Assembly (NCBI GenBank): GCA_964493075.1 | Contig: CAZBNU010000034.1 | Span: 1-28,093, forward strand | From: SLFT01 sp964493075 | Lineage (GTDB): Bacteria; Hydrogenedentota; Hydrogenedentia; Hydrogenedentales; CAITNO01 | Length of the DNA: 28,093 bases | Direction: 5' to 3' | Part shown: positions 16,163 through 24,465 of the stretch, piece after piece | Numbering within the stretch: the first letter of the stretch is position 1 | Layout of the letters: every line of letters begins with the position of its first letter | The notes under the pieces: model-generated | The model's database searches: none | Seen by the model: the letters and a program-made list of their open reading frames with translations, nothing else | What the model was told of the DNA's origin: nothing | Position numbers and translations under genes: made by a program

Positions 16163-17560
16163 ATGAAAAATTATGATGTGGTGGTAATAGGTGCGGGTCC
16201 TGGCGGGTATGTGGCGGCTATTCGCGCTGCACAGCGCGGCGCGAAGACAGCCGTGGTAGAACGCAAGTTTCTGGGTGGTGTTTGTCTGAACATTGGCTGC
16301 ATTCCCACCAAAACATTGATTCATACAGCGGAACTGTATCACCAGATGCAGCATGCCGATGAATTTGGGTTGTTGGTCAAAGATGTAAAACTGGACATCA
16401 AGAAACTGCTCAAGCGCAAGGAAAAGGTAGTCGGTATTAACACCGGCGGCATTGATGCGCTGTTCAAGGCCAACGGCATAGACACCTATTTTGGCGAGGC
16501 CGCCATTCCTGCCGCAGGCGTGGTTACGGTGGACAAGGAAGAACTGCGCACCAAGAACATCATCATTGCCACCGGCGGACGCCCCGCAGTCTTGCCTGGC
16601 CTTGAGTTTGACGGCAAGGTCGTTATTGGCAGCACAGAAGCCCTGAAGATGGACTATGTGCCCAAGAGTGTCGCCGTTATCGGCGCTGGCGCTTTGGGTG
16701 CAGAGTTTGCCTGTATCTGGAATGCCTTTGGCGCAAAGGTCACCTTGGTGGAAATGATGCCCACTGTATTGCCGCGGGCGGACGAAGAACCGGCGAAACA
16801 ACTGGAACGCATTTTCAAGAAAAATGGCATGGATGTGCGTACCAGCACGAAAGTGGCCAAACTCGAACGTACCAAAAAAGGTGCGACACTGCACTTAGAA
16901 GGTGCGGGCGCTGGCAAAGTTGAAGCGGAAATTGTGCTTGTGGCCATCGGCCTGCAATGTAATTCTGAACTGGTTGCTGCCAATCCGAAACTGGGCATCA
17001 AACTGGGCAAGCGCGGCGGCATAGAAGTGAACGACCGCATGGAAACCGGTGTGCCGGGCATTTACGCAGTGGGTGATGTCATAGACCGCACCTGGCTGGC
17101 GCACGGTGCATCTAGCGAGGGTATCGTCGCTGCCACCAATTGCACCGGCGGTTCCAGGAAAATGGATTATCGCGTTCTGCCCGCCTGCAATTTTACCTCG
17201 CCTGAACTGGCCAGCGTCGGGATGACGGAAAAAGAGGCGAAGGAAAAAGGATACACTGTCAAAACCGGACGCTTCATGTTTGCCGGAAATGGTCGCGCCC
17301 ACGCCCTCGGCAGCACAGATGGCATGATCAAGATCATCGGAGATGCCGCTACGGATGAAATTCTCGGAGTGCATATCCTAGGCCCGGAAGCGGGAGAGAT
17401 GATTGCCACCGCTGCACTCGCAATGAGTATGGAGGCCACGGTGGAGGAAATTGTGAACACAATACATACCCATCCCACGTTGTCCGAAGTGATGCTGGAG
17501 GCTGCAGAAGACTATTATGGCATGGGTATTCACTCCCGACCATCAAAACCGAGAAAGTAA
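16163..17560 (+). CDS. lpdA: Dihydrolipoamide dehydrogenase (E3)
   Basis: This encodes 465 residues, the usual length, with GGGAG 7 bases before the ATG. The enzyme reoxidises dihydrolipoyl groups on E2 using FAD and NAD. The FAD motif is VIGAGPGGYVAA (8-19), the redox-active disulfide is C41-C46 in GGVCLNIGCIPTKT, the NAD-binding motif is VIGAGALGAEFA, and the second FAD motif is GIYAVGDV. The C-terminal catalytic motif HTHPTLSE supplies the His-Glu pair to the partner subunit. It clearly belongs with the E2 gene upstream, separated only by the inverted repeat; it may be read from the mtlD promoter or from one of its own that I could not identify. Confidence 0.97.
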   Translation: MKNYDVVVIGAGPGGYVAAIRAAQRGAKTAVVERKFLGGVCLNIGCIPTKTLIHTAELYHQMQHADEFGLLVKDVKLDIKKLLKRKEKVVGINTGGIDALFKANGIDTYFGEAAIPAAGVVTVDKEELRTKNIIIATGGRPAVLPGLEFDGKVVIGSTEALKMDYVPKSVAVIGAGALGAEFACIWNAFGAKVTLVEMMPTVLPRADEEPAKQLERIFKKNGMDVRTSTKVAKLERTKKGATLHLEGAGAGKVEAEIVLVAIGLQCNSELVAANPKLGIKLGKRGGIEVNDRMETGVPGIYAVGDVIDRTWLAHGASSEGIVAATNCTGGSRKMDYRVLPACNFTSPELASVGMTEKEAKEKGYTVKTGRFMFAGNGRAHALGSTDGMIKIIGDAATDEILGVHILGPEAGEMIATAALAMSMEATVEEIVNTIHTHPTLSEVMLEAAEDYYGMGIHSRPSKPRK

Positions 17561-17585
17561 CGAAAATAAAAATTATGGGTAATAT

Positions 17586-17614
17586 TTGCGTACAGTGTCA
17601 AAACATTATATAAT
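17586..17614 (+). promoter_or_regulatory. Predicted sigma-70 promoter for the coiled-coil/MshEN gene
   Basis: A perfect TATAAT (17609-17614) lies 17 bases after TTGCGT (17586-17591), which matches the first half of the -35 consensus. The predicted start near 17621 gives a leader of about 55 bases to ATG 17677. Confidence 0.5.
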
Positions 17615-17676
17615 GATAGGTAGCAGGTGAATAGTATCCATAAGGTATGTTTTCACAAAAATAAAAAGGACGATAT

Positions 17677-19317
17677 ATGGATTCAGAAGCGCAAGGCGCA
17701 ATAGCGCGACTGAACGGGTTGCTTGATGAACTTGACGACATGTATGTGAGTTCAGTGGGAAATCTTGAAAACCGTTTGTCAGTTGCTCGTGCTGCAATAG
17801 AAAAAGCGCGTCGCAATCGTGGCGGCAAGCCGCAGGACGTGAAAAGTATTTCGGAAGCAACAGCTGCCAGTCCCTCTCCTGAATCAGACGCGGAGCGGAC
17901 TGCATTACTGGAGCGCATATCGCAATACGAGAAACAGGTTGCGGGATTGGAGGCGGCTGTCGCCGAAAGTGCTTCCAAAGATGCACGAATTGCTGAACTT
18001 GAGGGGCTTGCTGATGAAGTTTCACGGCGAGATGCGGCAATAGCAGAGCAGAAGGACGCGCTTGAAAAATACAAGCAGCGCGAATCTCGTTACGAGGGCC
18101 TTGACGCGAAACTGGATGAATATAACGAGAAAATCAAGGCACTGGAGAGTGCTGTCCAGCAGCGTGAAGAGCAGGTTAAGGAGGCTGGCGCACAGGTGCA
18201 GGAGCGCGACGCGCAGATAGCCTCTCTTCGTGAGCAGATACAGGAACGGGAACAGCAGATAAAAGGCAATGAAGGTGCTGCTGCAGGGCTGGAGAAGGAA
18301 CTGGAATCCAGTAAAGCGCAGCTGCAGGCGCTGAACGAACAGTTGCAGCAGAAGGACGAGGAAATCAAGGCGCAACAGGAGGCCGCTGTTCTGCTTAAGG
18401 ATGAAGTGCGCCAGCGTGAAGCGTCTATTGCCAAGTTGGAAGAAAAGATTCACCAGGGCAATGCCGATGCAACGGCGTTGCGTGAACAGCTTGAAAAAAT
18501 CCAGGCGGACAATGCTGTTGAAGATTTGCAGCGCGATCTGTCCGAGAAAACGGATAAAGTAAAATCGCTCGAAGGGGCGCTTCGTACTACGGAAGAAGAC
18601 CGTGCCAAACTCGAACTGGAAGTGAAAATGCTTCTTGGCGAGATTGAAGGGATGCGGTATCAGAACAGTGAACTTGAAATCCTACAGGGGAAGGTTGCGA
18701 AACTGGAAACCGACCTGCAGGAAGAGCGTGCGAAAGTAGTGCGTCTGAAAGCCGCGCAGAATGCAGCGCCAGCAAAAGAAACCGCTGCGCTGTCGCCTGA
18801 TTCTGTACCGAGAGATACAGAAGAATCTGCCACCAAGCGGATTGGCGCTGCTGCCAAAAAAGGCCGTCGCGGCGCCCGTAAACAGATGGGTGAGATATTG
18901 GTTGAGGCAGGTGTGTTGACGGAGGAGCAATTGCGCGAGGTGATTGCTTTCCAGGCCACCGATCCCAAACGGAAACTTGGCAGTGTGGTGGTGGAGCGTG
19001 GTTACGCGACAGAGGAAGTTATTGCAGCAGCCCTGGCGGCGCAGATGCATGTGCGTTTCATCGAAAATTTGGATCAGGAACTGCAACCCGGCGTGATTAA
19101 ACTTGTTCCCAATCATCTTATCAATAACCACAGGTGTGTACCCCTTTCGCTTAATGCCGGTCAGTTGCTTGTGGCAATGGCAAATCCCCTCGACCTCATT
19201 GGCATTGAGAACATCGAATTGGCCACCAATCTGCGTGTTGAAGTAGCGGCGGCAACACCTAGCGAAATCGATCAGATCATCGAAAAGTATTTTAACAGGA
19301 TGAAAGCCTATCAATAG
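17677..19317 (+). CDS. Long coiled-coil protein with C-terminal MshEN-type domain
   Basis: This encodes 546 residues from ATG 17677, with AAAAAGGA just upstream. Residues about 60-370 are almost uninterrupted coiled coil, rich in Glu, Gln, Lys and Ala. A basic, Ala-rich linker (about 370-400, with KKGRRGARK) leads to a domain of about 145 residues like the N-terminal domain of type II secretion/type IV pilus ATPases (GSPII_E_N, MshEN). It shows the two family repeats, KQMGEILVEAGVLTEEQL and KLGSVVVERGYATEEVI, then the second lobe with VKLVPNHLINNHRCVPLS-like and LLVAMANPLDL segments. There is no ATPase domain after it. MshEN domains can bind cyclic di-GMP, so a scaffold or signal receptor is plausible; that is inference. 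No signal peptide or membrane segment is seen. Confidence 0.8.
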   Translation: MDSEAQGAIARLNGLLDELDDMYVSSVGNLENRLSVARAAIEKARRNRGGKPQDVKSISEATAASPSPESDAERTALLERISQYEKQVAGLEAAVAESASKDARIAELEGLADEVSRRDAAIAEQKDALEKYKQRESRYEGLDAKLDEYNEKIKALESAVQQREEQVKEAGAQVQERDAQIASLREQIQEREQQIKGNEGAAAGLEKELESSKAQLQALNEQLQQKDEEIKAQQEAAVLLKDEVRQREASIAKLEEKIHQGNADATALREQLEKIQADNAVEDLQRDLSEKTDKVKSLEGALRTTEEDRAKLELEVKMLLGEIEGMRYQNSELEILQGKVAKLETDLQEERAKVVRLKAAQNAAPAKETAALSPDSVPRDTEESATKRIGAAAKKGRRGARKQMGEILVEAGVLTEEQLREVIAFQATDPKRKLGSVVVERGYATEEVIAAALAAQMHVRFIENLDQELQPGVIKLVPNHLINNHRCVPLSLNAGQLLVAMANPLDLIGIENIELATNLRVEVAAATPSEIDQIIEKYFNRMKAYQ

Positions 19318-19417
19318 GTCTTGGGTCTTGGAATAAACGGCTTTGTCGTGTCTAATCATAAATGACGCTAACTAATTACCATGCAGTTGCGGAGGACATG
19401 GAGATTTCCCTTCTTTT

Positions 19418-19500
19418 GTTCCCATGCTGTGCCTGGGAACATGTGCTTGTTTGTGGCTAGATTTGTTTTCCCCTTCCATTCCCAGGCACAGCATGGGAAC
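19418..19500. repeat. Pair of inverted REP-like palindromes
   Basis: Bases 19418-19439 are the exact reverse complement of 19479-19500 (22 bases, GTTCCCATGCTGTGCCTGGGAA and its complement as the core), separated by about 39 bases. Each arm is itself an imperfect palindrome with GTTCCCA/TGGGAAC ends, and the second arm is followed by GAGAAAAAGG. This is the layout of REP doublets (BIMEs), and the GTTCCCA...TGGGAACGAG pattern is one I recall as widespread and associated with REP-type (RAYT) transposases. None is encoded here. The pair ends 4 bases before the ribosome-binding site of the next gene. Confidence 0.85.
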
Positions 19501-19519
19501 GAGAAAAAGGAGAATCGAA

Positions 19520-21142
19520 ATGAAGAGTATGTTGTCAACAATAAACCTGTGTATGCTGCTTGTGTTGTGTTGCAGTGCAAATCTTTATGCCGTGGAAGTT
19601 TCCGGTGTTGTATTTAATGACGCAGACGGAAACGGCATTTATGATAACAATGAAACACGGATTCCAAATATATGTGTTTCCAATGGAGAAGAGGTCGTAG
19701 AGACTGATTCGCAGGGACGCTATACTTTGCCGATCAATGACATGGGCGTGGTATTTGTCATCAAGCCAAGCGGCTGGGCGGTTCCTGTTGATCCTGTCAC
19801 TCAGGCAGGCAAGGGCTATTACATCCATCGCCCGGAAGGATCACCCAAACTTAAATATGGCGGTGTGGCGCCTACCGGCGATTTGCCGAAGGAAATCAAT
19901 TTTCCCCTTACTAAATCCGAGGAGTCTGCGCCATTTGATATTTTGTGCATGGGCGATTCCCAACCCCGTGACTTGATGGAAGTGCATTATTTTGCCCAGG
20001 ACCTCGTGGCGGAAGTCAAGGGGATGGATGCCGCTTTCGGCATTACGCTGGGCGATCTGGTATTCGATAATCTCAGCATGTTTGAGCCCATGGCGCAGGC
20101 AACCGGCATGATCGGCATCCCCTGGTATTACGTGCCCGGCAACCATGATATGGACTATGATGCGCCCACCTGGCAGCAGGCCAACGAAACTTTTCTGGGT
20201 TTTTTCGGACCCTCTTATTATGTCGCCGCCTATGCCAACGCCCATGTATTTGTGTTGAACAACATTCGCAGAGAGATACAGGAAGGCAAGTATCATGGGG
20301 AGTTTGGTGAACGCCAGTTAAACTTCGTAGCGAATTACCTCAAGCATGTTCCCAAAGACCACCTCCTCATTTTCACCATGCACATACCCGTTATGAGCGT
20401 GGATGACAAGGTGGCATTTTTCAATCTGTTTCAGGACTATCCCAATGCGGTTTCCCTGTCTGCCCACTGGCACCGCCATCAACAGTATCTGCTGGGAAAA
20501 GAGGACGGCTGGCCCGGCGACACCCCTCATCACCATGTCGTTCAGGGCACTGCCTGCGGCAGCTGGTATCGCGGCCACTACGACGCAGTAGGCATTCCCC
20601 GCGCAGTTATGGACGACGGTACGCCCAAGGGTTATTCCATCGTTACCGTTGGTGACGACGGCAAGTACAGCATGAACTATCGCGCCACGCGCCGTCCGGC
20701 AAGCTACCAGATGGATATTTATGCGCCTCCTAGTGTTGCCGTTGATGCCATTGCCGATACAGAAGTCATCGTCAATTTCTTCAACGGAACGCCGAAGTGT
20801 AAACTGGAAATGCGGTTAAACGATGGTGTTTGGACCGCTATGGAACGGTTTACGGGCAAAGCCCCCTTCTATGCGGAACTCTATGAGCGTCAGGAACTGT
20901 TTCTGCGCAAGGTCGCTGGGGTGCGCGGTCTGGCGGACGCTGACGAAAAGGCCATCCGCAAGATTGAGGACGAATTCCGGCCTGTTATGGGACGCGGTCA
21001 ACCTGACCCGGCAGATACGGGCCATCTCTGGCGCGCAAAACTTACAGGTAGCGCAACTCCCGGTTATAACACCATCGAAGTGCGCGCCCATGACATGTTC
21101 GGTAGTACCCACGAGGCCGTGCGCTATATCCGCGTCAAATAA
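19520..21142 (+). CDS. Secreted calcineurin-like metallophosphoesterase
   Basis: This encodes 540 residues from ATG 19520, with AAAAAGGAGA 7 bases upstream; the frame is open further up to 19424, but that part lies inside the palindromic repeat. Residues 1-24 form a signal peptide. Residues about 25-130 form a beta-sandwich like MetallophosN/SdrD-B domains, with an EF-hand-like calcium loop DADGNGIYDNNE (34-45) and DSQGRYTL. The phosphoesterase domain (about 138-390) has GDSQ (D146, with Q in place of the usual H), GDLVFDN (D179), PGNHDMD (N208-H209-D210), HIP (H288) and AHWHRH (H316, H318). The remainder resembles the MetallophosC domain. It should hydrolyse a phosphoester outside the cytoplasm; the substrate is unknown. 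The three-part layout is typical of Bacteroidetes/Planctomycetes relatives. Confidence 0.9.
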   Translation: MKSMLSTINLCMLLVLCCSANLYAVEVSGVVFNDADGNGIYDNNETRIPNICVSNGEEVVETDSQGRYTLPINDMGVVFVIKPSGWAVPVDPVTQAGKGYYIHRPEGSPKLKYGGVAPTGDLPKEINFPLTKSEESAPFDILCMGDSQPRDLMEVHYFAQDLVAEVKGMDAAFGITLGDLVFDNLSMFEPMAQATGMIGIPWYYVPGNHDMDYDAPTWQQANETFLGFFGPSYYVAAYANAHVFVLNNIRREIQEGKYHGEFGERQLNFVANYLKHVPKDHLLIFTMHIPVMSVDDKVAFFNLFQDYPNAVSLSAHWHRHQQYLLGKEDGWPGDTPHHHVVQGTACGSWYRGHYDAVGIPRAVMDDGTPKGYSIVTVGDDGKYSMNYRATRRPASYQMDIYAPPSVAVDAIADTEVIVNFFNGTPKCKLEMRLNDGVWTAMERFTGKAPFYAELYERQELFLRKVAGVRGLADADEKAIRKIEDEFRPVMGRGQPDPADTGHLWRAKLTGSATPGYNTIEVRAHDMFGSTHEAVRYIRVK

Positions 21143-21160
21143 TAGCCTATACCTTGTGTA

Positions 21161-21181
21161 GGCGTACCTTCCAGGTGCGCC
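21161..21181. repeat. Nine-pair hairpin just before the TPR gene
   Basis: Bases 21161-21169 (GGCGTACCT) pair with 21173-21181 (AGGTGCGCC) around loop TCC, with one T-G wobble. There is no T-run, so it is not a classical terminator. It lies between the phosphoesterase stop and the ribosome-binding site (AGGAAGAG, 21183-21190). Its style resembles the hairpin at 1-18, and both may belong to one group of intergenic palindromes. Confidence 0.6.
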
Positions 21182-21193
21182 CAGGAAGAGCCT

Positions 21194-22099
21194 ATGGCCG
21201 CCGTAATCATCATAGTCGCAGGCGCTGGCATATCCCTGATTGCCAGTTGGCAGGTCTACAGCTATTACAAAGGGCAGATCACCAGCAACGGGTTGATCGC
21301 TTACCTCTCTTTCATGCTGATCATGGCGGCAATTATGATTGTCGGCGGCAACGCAGGGAACGCTGCCGTCGGTGGAAAATTCGCTGCCATTGGCCGTCTG
21401 GTGCTGGTGGCCTTTTCAATGTTGCCCAGCATCCTCATCATGGCGCTGCTGGTCGGGGAATTCTGCGGGCGCACCTCCATTGGCGCCATGTTCTTCCCCA
21501 AAATCCACCAGCCTGCCCGGAACCGTCTCGGACGCATGAAATCCCTGTTATGGGACGAAGATGTTCCTGCCGCAGTGCGGGTGTGCATGGAAGAGTTCGA
21601 AGAGTCCCCCGATGATTTCGAGATTCTGCTCGACGGTGCCCACCTGCTTCAGGAGCGTGGTTCCTACCTCGAAGCGCTCAAACTGTTGCAACGGGTCATG
21701 GACATCTTTTACGACAATCAGACAGCATGGTCTCAAGCCGCCTACCGTGTTGCGTCCATTCGAACGGAACATCTCGACGACAAGGAAACCGCCTGTATGC
21801 TGTTCCGCAAGATAGCCAACCGCATGCCCGGCACGGAAGTGGGCATGCGCGCACGGGAACGCATGCATGGAGACAGCTACACCATGAAACGTCCCGAACC
21901 CGAAAAGCACTGGTATCAGGACGAAACCAACGCCCACGAGAAAAAAGAACTGGAGCCGGACGCCGATCCCTTCTACAGAAAACGCCCCGAACGACAGTCG
22001 AAACATACAGAAGAACCCGAAACTCAAGAAAGCGCCATATCATCACTTGAAGATGAAATGCCAGACATGTTTACAGATAACGAGGATAGTCGCCAATAA
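21194..22099 (+). CDS. Membrane protein with TPR-like repeats
   Basis: This encodes 301 residues from ATG 21194, with AGGAAGAG upstream. Three hydrophobic segments (about residues 3-20, 33-52 and 66-88) anchor it in the membrane. Residues about 100-215 are helical repeats of the tetratricopeptide type (AVRVCMEEFEESPDDFEILLDGAHLLQ, YLEALKLLQRVMD, ACMLFRKIANRMPGTE), which usually bind other proteins. The last 85 residues are a charged, probably disordered tail rich in Glu, Lys and Pro. It lies 51 bp downstream of the phosphoesterase gene on the same strand. No enzyme motif is visible and the function is unknown. Confidence 0.75.
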   Translation: MAAVIIIVAGAGISLIASWQVYSYYKGQITSNGLIAYLSFMLIMAAIMIVGGNAGNAAVGGKFAAIGRLVLVAFSMLPSILIMALLVGEFCGRTSIGAMFFPKIHQPARNRLGRMKSLLWDEDVPAAVRVCMEEFEESPDDFEILLDGAHLLQERGSYLEALKLLQRVMDIFYDNQTAWSQAAYRVASIRTEHLDDKETACMLFRKIANRMPGTEVGMRARERMHGDSYTMKRPEPEKHWYQDETNAHEKKELEPDADPFYRKRPERQSKHTEEPETQESAISSLEDEMPDMFTDNEDSRQ

Positions 22100-22258
22100 A
22101 ACCGTAGCATGGCGTATCCTCCTGAATAATTAGTTGCTTTCTTTCGTACATCGTGTGTACTTGCCAGGCGGTATAACGCCACGTCTGCAATAGTTCAAAA
22201 CGCGAAGACGCGTATTACGATCGTAGGGTGAGTTGCCAGACTTTGTTTTACTTCGGTG

Positions 22259-22288
22259 TTGGTGTTTTTTCATTGATTTGGGTAGAAT
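22259..22288 (+). promoter_or_regulatory. Possible promoter for the rhamnosidase gene
   Basis: TAGAAT (22283-22288) lies 18 bases after TTGGTG (22259-22264). The -10 box is good and the -35 box weak. It would give a leader of about 70 bases to ATG 22365. The rest of the 265-bp gap (22100-22364) holds small hairpins such as GGCG-GTATAA-CGCC near 22169-22182 but no gene. Confidence 0.35.
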
Positions 22289-22364
22289 ACGAGAATGGGA
22301 GTGTTGCCTTCCGGTTTGCCATCTGTGGCTGGCGTTTAATACAAACTATTAAGGAAGAAAAATT

Positions 22365-24392
22365 ATGAATACCGGTTTGTTTGGACTGACACCTTTTGTT
22401 GTTGCTTTGGCGTTTTGCAGTGCTGTATCGGCAAAAGAAACAACGGTGCAGGTGGATGAACTTCGCTGTGAGTATCTCCGGAACCCCCTGGGCATAGACG
22501 TGACCAGCCCGCGCCTGAGTTGGCAAATCAAGAGTGAAGCACGGGGCGTGTCGCAAGCCGCGTATCAGGTTCTTGTCGCCCGTACCCCGGAAACGCTTGC
22601 AGAAGATAAGGGCGATCTTTGGGACAGCGGCAAGGTAACAAGCGATCAGTCCGTTCATGTTCCCTATGGTGGTGGTCCGTTGGAATCCCGGCAGCCATGC
22701 CATTGGAAGGTGCGTGTCTGGACGGACGGAAACACACCGAGTCCTTGGAGCGCGCCAGCAATGTGGACGATGGGTTTATTGGCTGCGGAAGACTGGCAGG
22801 GCGACTGGATTGGCGTTGACTGGATGAAGAACAACGAAGGCCCCCTGCCGTGGCTGCGAAAGACATTCGCGCTGGATAAAACGCCCGCCCGTGCCATGGC
22901 GTATGTGTGCGCACTGGGCTATTATGAACTGTATATAAACGGGGAAAAAGTGGGTGATAACGTGATTGCTCCCGCCGTCACCGACTACGCCAAGCGCGGG
23001 CTGTACGTTACCCATGACATCACCCCGTTCCTGAAGGAAGGCAACAACTGCGTCGCACTCTGGCTGGGGCGGGGCTGGTCCATGTTTCTGTTGGAAGCCG
23101 CGTCGCAGAATGGCCCGCTCGTGCGGGCACAATTCGAGATAGAAGGCGTCGCAGACACACCGCTTGTTATGGCAACAGACGCCACGTGGAAGACGCATCC
23201 GAGTCCCATCACCGCGCTGGGCGCCATGCGCAGCGGCGACTACGGGGGTGAACGCTACGACGCACGCGAGGAATTGCCGGGCTGGGCAACCGCCGATGTA
23301 GATGATTCCGTCTGGAATAATGCCGTGGTAGCCACGCCGCCCACACCGATGGTGTCAGCGCAAAACTGCGAACCCAACCGTATCCTGGGTACGGTTAAAC
23401 CGGTTGCCGTCACAAAACAGGAAGACGGCAGTTTCCTGATTGATATGGGTAAAAACTTTGTGGGCTGGCTGGAAATGAAATTCCCCACAGGCACCGCCGG
23501 AAATGTGGTCCACTTTGAATACGGTGATACCTTCAGGAAAGATGGGACATTACAAAGTTATAAGCAGCGTGACGAATATGTCATGACCGACAACAGTTCA
23601 CAGACGTTCTGTCTGCGTTTCAACTACCATGCGTTCCGCTATGTCATTGTCCGTGGTCTCGACACTGCACCCGACCTGAACGAAATCTGCGGCCACTGGA
23701 TTTCAACGGCCTATGAACGGGCAGCCACCTTCTCCTGTTCCGACGAACTTCTGAACCGCATTTACGATACCATCACCTGGACTTATCGTTGTCTGACGCT
23801 GGGCGGGTACACCGTTGACTGCCCGCACAGGGAGCGGCTCGGCTATGGCGGCGATTCAGGCACCTCCATGGAAATGGGGGTTGTCAATTTTCATCTGGGC
23901 GCGTTTTTCACCAAATGGCTGCGCGACTGGCGCGATGCACAGGCTGATAACGGCGATCTCCCGTTCACCGCGCCCCATGCCCAGGCGGCTGGTGGCGGAC
24001 CCGCCTGGAGCGGCATCTGCATTACCCTGCCCTGGCAGGTGTACCTGCAATATGGCGACACGCGCCTCCTTGAAGAATCCTACCCCACCATGCAGCGGTG
24101 GCTCATGTTCCTGGAAACAAAAGTGGAAGACGGCATCCTAGCGCCCCACACCGGAATCGGTAATCCGGACAGTCCGCAGTGGGCGTTTCTGGGCGATTGG
24201 GTACCGCCCGGTCGCAAGCAGGGCAAGGACCGGGTGGATGACCGATCCACGCTGTTCTTCAACAACTGCTACTATGTGTACTGCCTGCGTCTGACCGCCA
24301 ACATTGCTGCGGTTCTTGGACACACAAGCGAGTCGGAAGCCTACGCAAAACAGGCCGATGCGTTGGCGGAACGTCCATCTGGAGGACCGTGA
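22365..24392 (+). CDS. Alpha-L-rhamnosidase (GH78), C-terminally truncated at an assembly join
   Basis: This frame encodes 675 residues, of which about 670 are rhamnosidase. It has a signal peptide (about 1-24), an N-terminal domain opening with the family phrase LRCEYLRNPLGIDVTSPRLSWQI, the Bac_rhamnosid_N region with YYELYINGEKVGDNV and VALWLGRGW, and the start of the (alpha/alpha)6 barrel with DCPHRERLGYGGD (from about residue 485), which holds acidic residues expected at the active site. The enzyme removes terminal alpha-L-rhamnose from glycans or glycosides outside the cytoplasm. GH78 proteins normally run to about 850-1000 residues, so the last part of the barrel and the C-terminal domain are missing. 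Resemblance ends near 24374 and the last six residues plus TGA come from the adjoining sequence. Confidence 0.92.
   Translation: MNTGLFGLTPFVVALAFCSAVSAKETTVQVDELRCEYLRNPLGIDVTSPRLSWQIKSEARGVSQAAYQVLVARTPETLAEDKGDLWDSGKVTSDQSVHVPYGGGPLESRQPCHWKVRVWTDGNTPSPWSAPAMWTMGLLAAEDWQGDWIGVDWMKNNEGPLPWLRKTFALDKTPARAMAYVCALGYYELYINGEKVGDNVIAPAVTDYAKRGLYVTHDITPFLKEGNNCVALWLGRGWSMFLLEAASQNGPLVRAQFEIEGVADTPLVMATDATWKTHPSPITALGAMRSGDYGGERYDAREELPGWATADVDDSVWNNAVVATPPTPMVSAQNCEPNRILGTVKPVAVTKQEDGSFLIDMGKNFVGWLEMKFPTGTAGNVVHFEYGDTFRKDGTLQSYKQRDEYVMTDNSSQTFCLRFNYHAFRYVIVRGLDTAPDLNEICGHWISTAYERAATFSCSDELLNRIYDTITWTYRCLTLGGYTVDCPHRERLGYGGDSGTSMEMGVVNFHLGAFFTKWLRDWRDAQADNGDLPFTAPHAQAAGGGPAWSGICITLPWQVYLQYGDTRLLEESYPTMQRWLMFLETKVEDGILAPHTGIGNPDSPQWAFLGDWVPPGRKQGKDRVDDRSTLFFNNCYYVYCLRLTANIAAVLGHTSESEAYAKQADALAERPSGGP
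24372..24380. other. Probable chimeric junction, bacterial to archaeal sequence
   Basis: To the left, a GH78 enzyme reads in frame through QADALAER. To the right, the frame shifted by one base (codon start 24376) reads HLEDRDLVKF and on to a stop that overlaps the next gene by ATGA. Base composition, codon use and gene content change at the same place. Both a truncated gene on the left and a headless gene on the right meet within a few bases, with no mobile element or repeat between them. Confidence 0.8.
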
Positions 24393-24465
24393 TCTCGTGA
24401 AATTCGCCGTAAAAATAACGTCTGACCGAGGGTTTGAAGTCAGTAACATCAGGGTGGTCATATGA
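24376..24465 (+). CDS. C-terminal fragment of an archaeal gene
   Basis: About 29 residues, from HLEDRDLVKF to NIRVVI, end at TGA 24463-24465, which overlaps the ATG of the next gene (ATGA). The four-base overlap and the charged, amphipathic sequence suggest a real gene end in an operon. The 5' part is missing because of the junction. I do not recognise the family from this short tail. Confidence 0.55.
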   Translation, partial: HLEDRDLVKFAVKITSDRGFEVSNIRVVI

